A DNA stretch of 64,000 nucleotides from Salinivirga sp035268865 (GCF_035268865.1 NZ_DATFKB010000191.1:1-64000), one strand, 5' to 3'. Counted from the first letter of the stretch, positions 25,327 to 34,854 are shown. Notes: generated by a model from the sequence alone, not told the origin. A program made the numbers and translations.

Positions 25327-27540
25327 ATGGATTTTAGTAAGGAAGAAGTAAGTAAAATCAATGAAAAATTTGAAGAGCTAAAGCAAAAGGCGGTTAAATC
25401 CCGCAAAAAAGAGAGTATTGACCTCATTAACCAGGCCTTTGATTTCGCTTATAAAGCACATTACCCTGTACGCCGCAAATCAGGAGAACCTTATATATTC
25501 CATCCCATTGCTGTTGCTGAAATAGTGGCCAGTGAAATTATGCTTGGCACCACTTCCATTATCACCGCCTTATTACACGATGTAGTTGAAGATACCGATT
25601 ATACAAAAGCCGATATTAAGCAGTTTTTTGGCGAAAAAGTTGCCATTATGGTGGAAGGACTGACCAAGATGTCAGGCGTTTTCGACCATCGCTCGTCGCT
25701 GCAGGCTGAAAATTTCAGAAAGATTCTTTTGAGCATGGCTGACGATGTGCGCGTAATATTAATAAAATTAGCCGACCGCCTGCATAATATGCGCACCCTG
25801 GAGAGTATGCCCGATAATAAGCAGTTGAAAATTGCAGGTGAAACCCTTTTTCTATATGCTCCTTTGGCACACCGGCTTGGGCTTTACCGCATGAAAACAG
25901 AGCTGGAAGATATTAGTTTCAGGTATCGCCACCCGGAAGATTATGAGCGAATTAGTCAAAAGCTCAGAGACTCGGACGAAAAAAGAACCAATTTTATTAA
26001 TAAATTTTCACTACCTATAGCAGCCCGAATGACCGATGCAGGTTACGATTTCGATATCTCAGGAAGGCCAAAATCGGTTTACAGTATCTGGCAAAAAATG
26101 CAGAAAAAAGGCGTAACTTTTGAGCAAATCTACGACCTTTTTGCCATTCGCTTGATATTTACCCCAAAAGAAGATAGCGGCGACGAAAAGGAACAATGTT
26201 ACAAGGTTTACTCCTTGATTACGGACATATACCGTCCCAGACCCGATAGACTCCGCGACTGGGTCAATACCCCTAAAGCCAATGGCTATGAAGCACTGCA
26301 CAGCACCGTTATGGGCCCCAATGGGCGCTGGGTCGAAGTTCAGATCAGAACACGCAGAATGAATGAAATAGCCGAGCGTGGTTTTGCAGCACATTGGAAA
26401 TACAAAGGACATCATGACCAGGAGAGTGAACTCGACCGGTGGTTAGAGAAAATACAGGAGACACTTGAATCTCCCGATGCCGATGCACTTGAGTTTCTAG
26501 ATGATGTGAAACTCAATCTCTATACGTCGGAGATAATGGTTTTTACGCCAAAAGGCGATTTGAAAAACCTGCCTCAGGGAGCCACAGCACTGGACTTCGC
26601 ATATGAAATACACACAGAAGTGGGTAACCAGGCTTTGTATGCCGAAATAAACCATAAAAGCATGCCATTGACCACTAAATTGAAAAGTGGCGATCAGGTG
26701 CGCATAATTACATCATCGAAAGCCCAGCCAAAAAACGAGTGGCTCAATATGGTGGCTACAGCAAAAGCCAAAAATGGCATACGAACCTATTTCAACAAAA
26801 TAAGAAACAACAAAATAGAGGCAGGAAAGGAGATATATCTTGAATTGCTGCAAAAACAAAATATCAAGATTAGTGAACGGTTATTTATGCGCTTGCGCGA
26901 TCGTCTGAATATCCGTAAAAAAGATGATCTGTTTTACGGATTAGGGAATGGTAGTATATCCCCATCGGATATACGAAAGGTACTCAGATTCAGAGGTGCG
27001 CCCCGATGGATGCGTTTTTGGTCGCTAAAAAGCGATCCAAAAGCTGAAATGGAGGATAAAGTAATTGAGTTTGACAAAAAGAAAACACTCAATATATCAG
27101 ATGAAGATGTTCAGCGACATTTTCATATTGCAGATTGCTGTAATCCCATTCCAGGAGATACGGTAATTGGATACCAGGACGATGAAGGCATTATTCATAT
27201 CCATAAATCTACCTGTCCGCAGGCTGTAAAACTCTCATCAAGTTTTGGCGATCGCATCGTAAAGGTCAAATGGACATCTCACAAGGCTATGGCGTTTTTG
27301 GCCAATATTCGACTCGAGGGTATCGACCAACCAGGTATTGTTCACGACGTGACGGGTGTAATTTCTAAAGAATTAAGAGCCAATATCCGCACCATACACT
27401 TCGAAACACATCAAAACACGTTTAATGGTTGGATTGAGCTCTATGTCTATGACCGTAAGGACTTAAGGCGCTTAATTCAAAACCTGAAGAGCCTGAAAGG
27501 CATAAATCGTGTGTTCAGAGAGCATGAATCTACCAGCTGA
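25327..27540 (+). CDS. Bifunctional (p)ppGpp synthetase/hydrolase, RelA/SpoT family
   Basis: The protein makes and degrades the alarmone (p)ppGpp in the stringent response. The hydrolase HD domain has the intact HDVVED motif (84-89), so it should be hydrolytically competent. The synthetase domain (about 240-390) carries SGRPKSVYSIWQKM, YDLFAIRLIF and the substrate-binding YEALHSTVMGP with QIRTRRMNEIAERGFAAHWKYK. A TGS domain (about 395-455, VFTPKGDLKNLPQGATALDFAY), a zinc-finger-like region with HIADCCNPIPGD (about 600) and a C-terminal ACT domain (about 660-735) follow. At 737 residues it is a full-length Rel-type enzyme. The Fur-family gene begins 60 bases downstream with its own good promoter. 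Confidence 0.95.
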   Translation: MDFSKEEVSKINEKFEELKQKAVKSRKKESIDLINQAFDFAYKAHYPVRRKSGEPYIFHPIAVAEIVASEIMLGTTSIITALLHDVVEDTDYTKADIKQFFGEKVAIMVEGLTKMSGVFDHRSSLQAENFRKILLSMADDVRVILIKLADRLHNMRTLESMPDNKQLKIAGETLFLYAPLAHRLGLYRMKTELEDISFRYRHPEDYERISQKLRDSDEKRTNFINKFSLPIAARMTDAGYDFDISGRPKSVYSIWQKMQKKGVTFEQIYDLFAIRLIFTPKEDSGDEKEQCYKVYSLITDIYRPRPDRLRDWVNTPKANGYEALHSTVMGPNGRWVEVQIRTRRMNEIAERGFAAHWKYKGHHDQESELDRWLEKIQETLESPDADALEFLDDVKLNLYTSEIMVFTPKGDLKNLPQGATALDFAYEIHTEVGNQALYAEINHKSMPLTTKLKSGDQVRIITSSKAQPKNEWLNMVATAKAKNGIRTYFNKIRNNKIEAGKEIYLELLQKQNIKISERLFMRLRDRLNIRKKDDLFYGLGNGSISPSDIRKVLRFRGAPRWMRFWSLKSDPKAEMEDKVIEFDKKKTLNISDEDVQRHFHIADCCNPIPGDTVIGYQDDEGIIHIHKSTCPQAVKLSSSFGDRIVKVKWTSHKAMAFLANIRLEGIDQPGIVHDVTGVISKELRANIRTIHFETHQNTFNGWIELYVYDRKDLRRLIQNLKSLKGINRVFREHESTS

Positions 27541-27542
27541 GT

Positions 27543-27574
27543 ATTGATTTAATCTAAATAAAATTATATATTTG
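27543..27574 (+). promoter_or_regulatory. Promoter of the Fur-family gene
   Basis: ATTG at 27543-27546 (-33), 20 bases, then TATATTTG at 27567-27574 (-7, TAnnTTTG): a close match to the Bacteroidota housekeeping promoter, with a predicted start about 20 bases before the ATG. It gives the regulator its own transcript apart from the upstream relA/spoT-type gene. Confidence 0.6.
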
Positions 27575-27600
27575 AACTGTTCTTTTTAATTAGACCAGTT

Positions 27601-28050
27601 ATGAATACTAAAGATGCTAAGGAAGCCGTGAAAGAACGTTTTACGACTTTCCTCGAAAATACAGGACATCGCAAAACACCAGAGCGTTTTGCAATACTTG
27701 AAGAAATTTATTCTCATGAAGGCCATTTTGATGTGGAATCCCTCTATATTTTTATGAAAAATAATAACTACAGGGTTTCCAGGGCTACGCTTTACAACAC
27801 CATTGAATTACTGTTAGAGTGTAATCTCGTCATTAAACATCAGTTTGGGAAAAACATTGCCCAATTTGAAAAAGCATATAATTCTGTTGAACACGATCAC
27901 CTTATTTGTACACGGTGTGGCAAAGTGATCGAATTTTCTGATTCCAGAATAAGCGAGATTCAGGAACGCGTAGCAGAAGAGAATGACTTTGATATTAGCT
28001 ATCACGGATTTTATCTCTACGGATTATGTAGCGATTGTAGAAACAAATAA
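27601..28050 (+). CDS. Fur-family transcriptional regulator (Fur or PerR-like)
   Basis: A metal-responsive dimeric repressor. The winged-helix DNA-binding domain (about 10-85) has GHRKTPERFAILEEIYSHEGHFDVESL and the recognition helix region YRVSRATLYNTIELLLE. The dimerisation domain has the structural zinc cysteines CTRCG and CSDC, with the metal-site histidines of EHDHLIC. The downstream peroxiredoxin, 53 bases away on the same strand, suggests peroxide sensing (PerR) rather than iron control, but sequence alone does not decide this. Confidence 0.9.
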   Translation: MNTKDAKEAVKERFTTFLENTGHRKTPERFAILEEIYSHEGHFDVESLYIFMKNNNYRVSRATLYNTIELLLECNLVIKHQFGKNIAQFEKAYNSVEHDHLICTRCGKVIEFSDSRISEIQERVAEENDFDISYHGFYLYGLCSDCRNK

Positions 28051-28103
28051 AGATTACGCTTGTTAAGCCACATGTAAGTTTAACCTAAAAAAAAGAGAAA
28101 AAG

Positions 28104-28733
28104 ATGTCAATATTGGTTGGAAAAAAAGCTCCAGTATTTACTGCAAAAGCAGTGCTTAATGGAAATAAAATTGTTGAAGATTTTTCATTGGAACAGTACA
28201 TTGGAAAGAAGCATGTTGTATTTTTCTTCTATCCGGCAGATTTTACCTTTGTCTGCCCGACAGAAATCATTGCTTTTCAAAATAAAATAGAAGAATTTGA
28301 AAAGAGAGATGTTGCTGTAATTGGCTGTAGCGTCGATAGTGAATTCTCTCACTGGAAATGGTTGCAAACCGATCAAAGAGATGGCGGTATAAAAGGTGTG
28401 AAATACCCATTGATAGCCGATGCTTCGAATTCAATTGCTGAGAATTTTGGTGTATTGGCCGGAGCGTATGATTACAATGAAAACGGCGAAATTGTTTTCC
28501 ACGGACAGCCTGCAGCATACCGTGGCTTATTCCTTATTGACAAGGAAGGCGTTGTAAGGCATCAGGTTGTAAATGACATGCCGCTGGGTAGAAGTGTGGA
28601 TGAAACCCTTCGCATGGTAGATGCACTGAAATTCCATGAAGAAAATGGTGAGGTTTGTCCTGCAGACTGGCACGACGGTGAAAAAGCCATTTCTGAAACA
28701 CAGGAGAGTATTGCCTCATATTTGGCCAATTAA
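28104..28733 (+). CDS. Typical 2-Cys peroxiredoxin (AhpC/Prx1)
   Basis: A thiol peroxidase that reduces hydrogen peroxide and organic peroxides in the cytoplasm. The peroxidatic cysteine lies in FYPADFTFVCPTE (near residue 51), and the resolving cysteine in GEVCPADW (near 176), with a C-terminal helix of about 30 residues. Arginine and threonine of the active site are in place. Length (209) is slightly above AhpC and matches the Prx1 subgroup. Reductant is unknown: no ahpF or thioredoxin reductase gene is adjacent. It probably shares a transcript with the Fur-family gene and is closed by a strong terminator. Confidence 0.94.
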   Translation: MSILVGKKAPVFTAKAVLNGNKIVEDFSLEQYIGKKHVVFFFYPADFTFVCPTEIIAFQNKIEEFEKRDVAVIGCSVDSEFSHWKWLQTDQRDGGIKGVKYPLIADASNSIAENFGVLAGAYDYNENGEIVFHGQPAAYRGLFLIDKEGVVRHQVVNDMPLGRSVDETLRMVDALKFHEENGEVCPADWHDGEKAISETQESIASYLAN

Positions 28734-28753
28734 TTAATACTATTTCAAAATGG

Positions 28754-28784
28754 AAAAAGGAGCCCATTTGAGCTCCTTTTTTTT
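28754..28784 (+). terminator. Bidirectional terminator between peroxiredoxin and propeller genes
   Basis: A 10-base stem, AAAAAGGAGC (28754-28763) and GCTCCTTTTT (28772-28781), with an 8-base loop and a run of eight T. On the minus strand the same hairpin is followed by five T, so it can also end the oppositely oriented gene, whose stop codon overlaps its edge. Confidence 0.85.
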
Positions 28785-29916
28785 ATAGCTTTGGCTTTAT
28801 ACGTTCTTTCTTTTTATCGCTATCGGCGCTGAGTGGAATATCATCTGTATTCAATCGCAAATAATAGACTTTTTTATTATTTGATGCTACTACAATTGTA
28901 TTATCGGGGAGCATAGCAGGAGTAGAGAATATTTTTCCTCCGGTATCGAATTTATTAAGTATATCGCCGCTGCTTGTAATAACGTAAAGATTATGATCGT
29001 AGCTACCTATGCAAAAGGTAGTATCGTTCAGGGCGCGTGGTGAAGAAACGACCCAACCGTTGGTTTTAATTCGTCTTTTTATTTCACCATTTGGCGTTAC
29101 CAGGTAAATAGACTTATCAAGTGATCCAAAAACAATAGTTCCATCAGCCAGTTGCAATGGTGTGGAGTGAATAGCGCCATCAACCTTTACTTTCTTGATT
29201 TGCTGCGAGTGATCGTCGAAAATATACAGTTGCTTATCATAGCTGCCTACAGCTATGTGTCCGTCTTGCAGCACGGTAGGCTTACTATGTACAATCCAAT
29301 GTTCAGTGGGAACTTCATACTCAATATTACCGAGTTTATCGAGCATATAGATGATATTGTCATGTGTACCCACTACAAGTCTTTCATCATCGAGAATGGT
29401 AATGCCTCCATGCACCATTTTACGTGTGGTAAAATGATATCCGGATCCATCTGGTTTAATAAAGTGAATTTTTTTTCTGTTGGTTCCAAAAACAATTGTT
29501 CCATCTTTAAACTGCTCTATTTTACTGAAAATACGGCCACCTGGCTTAAATTTTTTCAGAATATCGCCGTGGGTATTAAAGTAATACACATTGCGATCAT
29601 AACACCCAACTGCTACCGTGCCATCCTGTAACTGACTTGGCGCAGCATGCACCCAACCACCGGTTTTAACACTTTTTATTTTATTGCCTGTGGCATCGAG
29701 AAAATAGACCTGTTTTCTGTGGCATCCCAAAACTACAGTTGTATCATCGGTAACCAGTGGGTCACCATATATTTTACCTTTGGTTTCAAATACCGAAATT
29801 ACGACAAAATCACCCTTGTTTTGAGCCACTCCCGGCATATGCGCCGAAAAACAAAAAATGAAAAAGGACACAACAAAAAGTAGATTACTTTTTGCGATTA
29901 ATTTGCTTAATTTCAT
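28783..29916 (-). CDS. Exported PQQ-like beta-propeller protein
   Basis: A signal peptide (1-32, with FVVSFFIFCFSAH as the hydrophobic core) is followed by about eight or nine repeats of roughly 40 residues, with motifs such as TIVFGSLDKSIYLVTPNGEIK and HIAVGSYDKQLYIFDD. These are PQQ/YVTN-type blades of a beta propeller. No enzyme motif is present, so it is probably a binding or scaffold protein in the periplasm. Its start codon lies inside the end of dapA, overlapping by 32 bases, so the two are probably co-transcribed and translationally coupled. A functional link with lysine synthesis is not evident. Confidence 0.85.
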   Translation of the reverse strand: MKLSKLIAKSNLLFVVSFFIFCFSAHMPGVAQNKGDFVVISVFETKGKIYGDPLVTDDTTVVLGCHRKQVYFLDATGNKIKSVKTGGWVHAAPSQLQDGTVAVGCYDRNVYYFNTHGDILKKFKPGGRIFSKIEQFKDGTIVFGTNRKKIHFIKPDGSGYHFTTRKMVHGGITILDDERLVVGTHDNIIYMLDKLGNIEYEVPTEHWIVHSKPTVLQDGHIAVGSYDKQLYIFDDHSQQIKKVKVDGAIHSTPLQLADGTIVFGSLDKSIYLVTPNGEIKRRIKTNGWVVSSPRALNDTTFCIGSYDHNLYVITSSGDILNKFDTGGKIFSTPAMLPDNTIVVASNNKKVYYLRLNTDDIPLSADSDKKKERIKPKL

Positions 29917-30778
29917 TGTCTAATTTCCCGTATAGTGACCGACTAATGGTTGTTAGAGGCGACCTAACAGCAGATTGTGTAATATCTTTAACTTGTAGCG
30001 CAGCCTTGATTCCTGATGGATTACCATCTTCAAAAATCATTTCAGAGAATTGCAGTAGTTCATAATGAAGCTTTCTTGATTCTGCTATATTTCCATCGAG
30101 ACCCGCGCGTACCATCTTGCAATAGGTTGCAGGATAAGCATTAGCTGTTACCGAAATTACTCCATTGGCCCCTGCTGCAACTAAAGGCATTGTTAAAACG
30201 TCTTCGCCAGAAAGTACAAGAAAATCATTCGGTTTCTTCTTTATTATCTCCATTGCCTGTACCATATCACCGGCAGCCTCTTTTAATGCAATGATATTGT
30301 CATTGTTGTGTGCCAGATACAATACGGTATCAGCTTCCATGTTTTTGCCTGTACGGCCTGGAACATTATACAAAATAATTGGCACTGGTGAAACTGAGGC
30401 AATGTTAGTAAAATGTTGAATTATACCTTTTTGACTCGGCTTATTATAATATGGAACTACAGATAGGATAGCATCTATTTGTGTAAAATCTGTTTTTTGA
30501 ATTTGCTTCACTACTTCTGATGTGCTGTTTCCACCAATTCCCATCACCAAAGGTAGCTTACGTTGATTTTTTTCGGTTATAAAACTCACTACAGCTTCAC
30601 GTTCATCGGGTGTTAATGCAGGATATTCACTGGTGGTGCCCAGGGCAACCAAATAGTCCACGCCATCATTGATAACGTGATCAAGTAACTTTTCAAAAGC
30701 TTTAAAATCTACGCTTCCGTCTTTTCGGAATGGAGTTACAAGCGCTACTCCGGTGCCTTCAAATTTCTTACTCTGCAT
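29885..30778 (-). CDS. dapA: 4-hydroxy-tetrahydrodipicolinate synthase
   Basis: The enzyme condenses pyruvate with aspartate semialdehyde, the first step of diaminopimelate and lysine synthesis. The TIM-barrel protein has the family motifs GTTSEYPALTPDE (about 48-60), the tyrosine motif ILYNVPGRTG (about 135-145) and the Schiff-base lysine in NIIALKEAAGD (about 162). The C-terminal part is complete at 297 residues. It follows the DUF6913 gene after 13 bases and overlaps the next gene by 32 bases, in a run starting at secA. Confidence 0.94.
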   Translation of the reverse strand: MQSKKFEGTGVALVTPFRKDGSVDFKAFEKLLDHVINDGVDYLVALGTTSEYPALTPDEREAVVSFITEKNQRKLPLVMGIGGNSTSEVVKQIQKTDFTQIDAILSVVPYYNKPSQKGIIQHFTNIASVSPVPIILYNVPGRTGKNMEADTVLYLAHNNDNIIALKEAAGDMVQAMEIIKKKPNDFLVLSGEDVLTMPLVAAGANGVISVTANAYPATYCKMVRAGLDGNIAESRKLHYELLQFSEMIFEDGNPSGIKAALQVKDITQSAVRSPLTTISRSLYGKLDNEIKQINRKK

Positions 30779-30791
30779 AATTGGTTCTGTT

Positions 30792-31328
30792 TTAAGGTGA
30801 TTTTTGATTGATTACTGACAGGTAATGTATTAACTGCTGATGATACTGATTCTGGTCTTTCTGGTGCGTTTCGATTATAAAATCATACACGCTTTTTAAT
30901 TCATCATTGGGCCCGGCTACAAGTGTGGTTTTCGATACTGTGCAAATCCACGACAAAGGAAATGCATTGCTGAAGTCAGCTTTTACTAATAAGTCAAAAG
31001 GCTGATTAATAAACGATTTCACTTCATCGGAAACAGGCTTCCCATACCAATTGAGATCCTTGCGGTAAAACAGGTCAAGACTCTTTTTTTGAACCAATTC
31101 TGAAGTTGGTTTTTTTATATTTACAAATGCAAGAACATGCACTTTTGCACCCTGATCGTGTAAGAACTGGGCTAATTTCTGCATATTCGATGCAGTGTGA
31201 TCACTGTCGCGTTCGAATAAGATTCCTACATTTTTGATATCTTCCAGGTTCTTAAGCTCCCGTTTACGTTTGTTGCGTTTACGGCCCTTTTTTAAAGAAC
31301 TTTGCTGATATATTTGCTTTAACGACAT
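30792..31328 (-). CDS. DUF6913-type protein, unknown function
   Basis: I recognise the overall pattern as a Bacteroidota protein of unknown function (DUF6913), from memory. The N-terminus is strongly basic (KKGRKRNKRKRELK, about 13-26). An alpha/beta domain follows with NVGILFERDSDHTASNMQKLAQFL and QPFDLLVKADFSNAFPLSWICTVSKTTLVAGP. The order of strands resembles a Rossmann-like fold, but no catalytic motif is evident. It sits between secA (12 bases) and dapA (13 bases), so it is in the same operon. The basic tail could contact ribosome, RNA or membrane (inference). Confidence 0.75.
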   Translation of the reverse strand: MSLKQIYQQSSLKKGRKRNKRKRELKNLEDIKNVGILFERDSDHTASNMQKLAQFLHDQGAKVHVLAFVNIKKPTSELVQKKSLDLFYRKDLNWYGKPVSDEVKSFINQPFDLLVKADFSNAFPLSWICTVSKTTLVAGPNDELKSVYDFIIETHQKDQNQYHQQLIHYLSVINQKSP

Positions 31329-31340
31329 GCGCAGAACTTT

Positions 31341-34300
31341 TTATTCACTTCGACCGTGACAGTGTTTATATTTTTTGCCGCTACCGCAGGGGCAGGGCTC
31401 ATTTCTTCCCACTTTTTTCTCTACTCTTACTGGTTGCGGTTTTTGTTTTTCTTTGGTGTTGGCAACCAGATCGTTCCTTCTTGAAGTTTCGTACTGACTG
31501 TAATCGGTACCTTCCTGTTTAGCCTGTTGCACCTCGTCATCTTCTTTCAAAGGAATAAAGGCCTTGAGTAGCACTGATGTCACATCTCGGTTGACTTTAT
31601 CCAACATGTTTTTAAATAATTCGAATGATTCGAATTTATATATCAACAACGGATCTTTTTGCTCGTATGATGCATTTTGCACTGATGTCTTCAGGTCATC
31701 CATCTCACGTAAGTGCTCTTTCCATGCTTCGTCAATTACTGCGAGTGTAATGAATTTCTCCAGAGAGCGCATTACCTCTTCACCTTTTGAGTTATAGGCA
31801 TCTTCAAGGTTTACAACCACCTGGTAAACTTTCACACCGTCTGAAATCGGGATGACAATATTCTCATACTGCTGCTTCTGATTTTCATATACCGATTTAA
31901 TTACCGGTGTTACTTGCTGGGCAATAATTTCTTCTTTACGTTCAAATGCATTTCGAACCTCTTTGAAAAGTTTATCTGTTAAATCATCTGGAGAACCTTT
32001 CATAAACTCATCTTCGGTAAACGAAGGCTCAATTGAAAGGTGACGAATAAGTTCAAGCTTAAAGGTTTCGAAATCGCTTATGCCGTAGTTATCTGCAATC
32101 AATGATTCGCAAACATCAAACATCATGTTGGCAATATCCACTTCGAGGCGCTCTCCGTACAAGGCGTGCTTACGCTTATCATAAATTACTTCACGCTGTG
32201 AGTTCATCACATCATCGTATTCCAGCAGGCGTTTACGGATACCAAAGTTATTCTCTTCGACCTTTTTCTGAGCACGTTCTATGGATTTGGAAATCATGGA
32301 GTGCTGAATTACTTCACCTTCCTCAATTCCCATGCGGTCCATCATTTTTGCAATACGCTCTGATCCAAATAATCGCATGAGGTCATCCTCGAGCGAAACA
32401 AAAAACTGAGATGAACCCGGATCACCCTGACGACCGGCACGTCCACGTAACTGCCTGTCTACGCGCCTTGATTCGTGGCGCTCAGTTGCAACGATGGCCA
32501 AACCTCCGGCTTTTATTACTTCTGGTGTAAGTTTAATATCGGTACCACGACCAGCCATGTTGGTGGCAATAGTTACAGCTTTAGGCTGTCCGGCTTCAGC
32601 TACAATTTCTGCCTCTCGCTGGTGCAATTTTGCATTAAGTACATTATGCTTGATGCCGCGCATTTTGAGCATACGACTCAGTATTTCAGATACTTCTACT
32701 GAGGTTGTACCCACAAGACATGGCCTGTTCTCCTTTTGCAATTTCACAATCTCTTCAATGACCATATTGTACTTTTCGCGTTTGGTACGGTATACCAAAT
32801 CCTGACGGTCGTCGCGTATAATTGGCTTGTTGGTGGGGATAACCACCACGTCAAGTTTATAAATATTCCAAAACTCTCCGGCCTCGGTTTCGGCTGTACC
32901 GGTCATACCCGAAAGCTTGGTATACATCCGGAAATAGTTCTGTAATGTAATGGTGGCAAATGTTTGGGTTGCAGCCTCTACTTTTACGTTTTCTTTGGCT
33001 TCAATGGCCTGGTGCAAACCGTCAGAGTAGCGACGGCCCTCCATTATACGACCTGTTTGTTCATCTACAATTTTAACCTTATTGTCCATAACCACGTACT
33101 CCACGTCTTTTTCAAACATGGCGTATGCTTTAAGCAATTGGTTAATGGTATGTACTCGTTCCGATTTTACAGCATAGTCCTGGAGTAACTTATCTTTAGC
33201 TTTTAAAAGCTCCTGCTCTTTCAGGTCCTGTTTTTCAAGGTCGGCAATTTCAGAACCAATATCAGGTAAAACAAAAAACGACTGATCTTCGACATCAGTT
33301 GATAGCAGATCAATACCTTTATCAGTTAGCTCTATGCTGTTGAGTTTCTCATCAATCACAAAATAGAGCTCATCTGTAACCTTATGCATATGTTTGGCAT
33401 TCTCCTGCATATATTGGTTTTCAACCTTTTGCATAAGGGTTTTCATACCTTCTTCGCTAAGGAATTTAATGATGGCTTTATTCTTAGGCAGCCCTTTAAA
33501 TGCGCGCAGCAATAATAATCCACCTTTCTCCCGGTTGCCTTCTGCAATGAGCCTTTTGGCTTCTGCGAAAATATCAGTTACCAGCCTTTTTTGTGCATTA
33601 AAAAGTTTCTGCACATTGGCTTTGTATTCGTTAAACATCTGGTCGTTGCTTTTAGGTACCGGACCAGAAATAATGAGTGGGGTACGGGCATCATCAATCA
33701 GTACAGAGTCGACCTCATCGACGATGGCGAAGTTGTGTTTTCTTTGTACAAGATCGGCAGGCCTGTGGGCCATGTTATCCCTCAAATAATCGAAACCAAA
33801 TTCATTATTGGTACCAAAGGCTATATCACATTCATAAGCTTCTCTTCTTTGCGGGCTATTGGGCTCGTGCTTATCGATGCAATCTACCGAAAGACCGTGA
33901 AATTCATAAATTGGCCCCATCCATTCGGCATCACGCTTTGCGAGGTAATCATTAACAGTTACAAGGTGTACCCCGCGACCTGTCAGTGCGTTAAGGAACA
34001 CGGGCAGGGTAGCAACAAGGGTTTTACCTTCACCTGTTGCCATCTCGGCTATTTTCCCCTCATGCAAAACTATTCCACCAATGAGCTGTACATCGTAATG
34101 TACCATATCCCATGTAATGGTACTGCCGCCAGCAGTCCATGAATTATAAAAAACGGCTTTATCGCCTTCAATATCTACAAGGTCTCTGTCAGCAGCGAGG
34201 TTACGATCAAAATCATTGGCCATAACCACTATTTCTTCATTGTCTTTAAAGCGTTGAGCTGTACTTTTTACAATGGCAAAAGCTCTGGGCAGTGCTTTTT

Positions 34301-34616
34301 TCAGACTGTCCTCAAGCTTTTCGTCGATTTTTGTCTCCAGTTTATCTATTTCGTCGTAATACTCCTCTTTTTCTGTATGATTACGTGTGTTTTCGGCCTT
34401 TTCCTTCAGGGAGTCGATTTCTTGCTGCTCTTCCTTTATCGACTCGCGGATTTCACTTTTAAGTTCCTGAGAAGCAGCCCTTAGTTCATCATGACCAAGT
34501 TCTTTTATTTTTTCGTATTCGGCCTTAATCTGCTCAACTATGGGCATTATTGCCTTTAAATCCCTATCTGCTTTTGTGCCAAACATTTTGGCTATAAAAC
34601 CATCTACAAAACCCAT
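31341..34616 (-). CDS. secA: Protein translocase ATPase SecA
   Basis: The motor that drives unfolded preproteins through SecYEG. The nucleotide-binding domains contain Walker A GEGKTLVATLP (near 195), DEVDSVLIDDARTPLI and the late GRAGRQGDPG motif. The preprotein cross-linking, helical scaffold and wing regions are recognisable (KTSVQNASYEQKDPLLIYKFES). The C-terminal zinc-binding SecB-interaction motif CPCGSGKKYKHCHG is intact. At 1091 residues it is about 190 longer than E. coli SecA, with extra sequence in the N-terminal third (for example around 330-420), as is usual in the phylum. A TAAATTTG box precedes it. It heads the run secA-DUF6913-dapA-propeller. Confidence 0.97.
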   Translation of the reverse strand: MGFVDGFIAKMFGTKADRDLKAIMPIVEQIKAEYEKIKELGHDELRAASQELKSEIRESIKEEQQEIDSLKEKAENTRNHTEKEEYYDEIDKLETKIDEKLEDSLKKALPRAFAIVKSTAQRFKDNEEIVVMANDFDRNLAADRDLVDIEGDKAVFYNSWTAGGSTITWDMVHYDVQLIGGIVLHEGKIAEMATGEGKTLVATLPVFLNALTGRGVHLVTVNDYLAKRDAEWMGPIYEFHGLSVDCIDKHEPNSPQRREAYECDIAFGTNNEFGFDYLRDNMAHRPADLVQRKHNFAIVDEVDSVLIDDARTPLIISGPVPKSNDQMFNEYKANVQKLFNAQKRLVTDIFAEAKRLIAEGNREKGGLLLLRAFKGLPKNKAIIKFLSEEGMKTLMQKVENQYMQENAKHMHKVTDELYFVIDEKLNSIELTDKGIDLLSTDVEDQSFFVLPDIGSEIADLEKQDLKEQELLKAKDKLLQDYAVKSERVHTINQLLKAYAMFEKDVEYVVMDNKVKIVDEQTGRIMEGRRYSDGLHQAIEAKENVKVEAATQTFATITLQNYFRMYTKLSGMTGTAETEAGEFWNIYKLDVVVIPTNKPIIRDDRQDLVYRTKREKYNMVIEEIVKLQKENRPCLVGTTSVEVSEILSRMLKMRGIKHNVLNAKLHQREAEIVAEAGQPKAVTIATNMAGRGTDIKLTPEVIKAGGLAIVATERHESRRVDRQLRGRAGRQGDPGSSQFFVSLEDDLMRLFGSERIAKMMDRMGIEEGEVIQHSMISKSIERAQKKVEENNFGIRKRLLEYDDVMNSQREVIYDKRKHALYGERLEVDIANMMFDVCESLIADNYGISDFETFKLELIRHLSIEPSFTEDEFMKGSPDDLTDKLFKEVRNAFERKEEIIAQQVTPVIKSVYENQKQQYENIVIPISDGVKVYQVVVNLEDAYNSKGEEVMRSLEKFITLAVIDEAWKEHLREMDDLKTSVQNASYEQKDPLLIYKFESFELFKNMLDKVNRDVTSVLLKAFIPLKEDDEVQQAKQEGTDYSQYETSRRNDLVANTKEKQKPQPVRVEKKVGRNEPCPCGSGKKYKHCHGRSE

Positions 34617-34653
34617 TATGTGTATTTTTTATATTTTGCTGTTATAGAACTCA

Positions 34654-34661
34654 CAAATTTA
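34654..34661 (-). promoter_or_regulatory. Candidate -7 box for secA
   Basis: The minus strand reads TAAATTTG (TAnnTTTG) 37 bases before the secA start codon. The -33 region is not a clear match. Confidence 0.4.
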
Positions 34662-34747
34662 ATTGAAAATTTCAGCTATGCCTAATTGTTGGTTAAATAA
34701 AGTGTTAATAAATATTTATTGTTTGTTGCCGCACTTTGCCGTGTACT

Positions 34748-34762
34748 ACAAAATGATTTTGT
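34748..34762. repeat. Palindrome in the secA upstream region
   Basis: ACAAAATGATTTTGT is a 7-1-7 perfect inverted repeat about 130 bases upstream of secA. There is no T-run, so it looks more like a protein-binding site than a terminator. Chance occurrence in A+T-rich DNA is possible. Confidence 0.35.
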
Positions 34763-34784
34763 TGCACAGACTAAGACAAGAGTA

Positions 34785-34809
34785 GTATTAAAAAATTATA
34801 ATTTAATAC
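34785..34809. repeat. Second inverted repeat in the same gap
   Basis: GTATTAAA and TTTAATAC flank nine bases, and the sequence between and around them contains the palindrome AATTATAATT. With the preceding palindrome it occupies the 238-base gap between the class IV aminotransferase gene and secA. It could be a weak terminator for the former or an operator. Confidence 0.35.
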
Positions 34810-34854
34810 TTTAGGGGTCCTGTTAAAATATGCTTAGGGCAGGGCTGAGGTATT

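Noticed and set aside
28060..28090. Possible PerR/Fur box between the Fur-family gene and peroxiredoxin (GTTAAGCCACATGTAAGTTTAAC region)
   Set aside because: Only the outer five bases are symmetric; the inside does not match the TTATAATnATTATAA type, so I do not call an operator.
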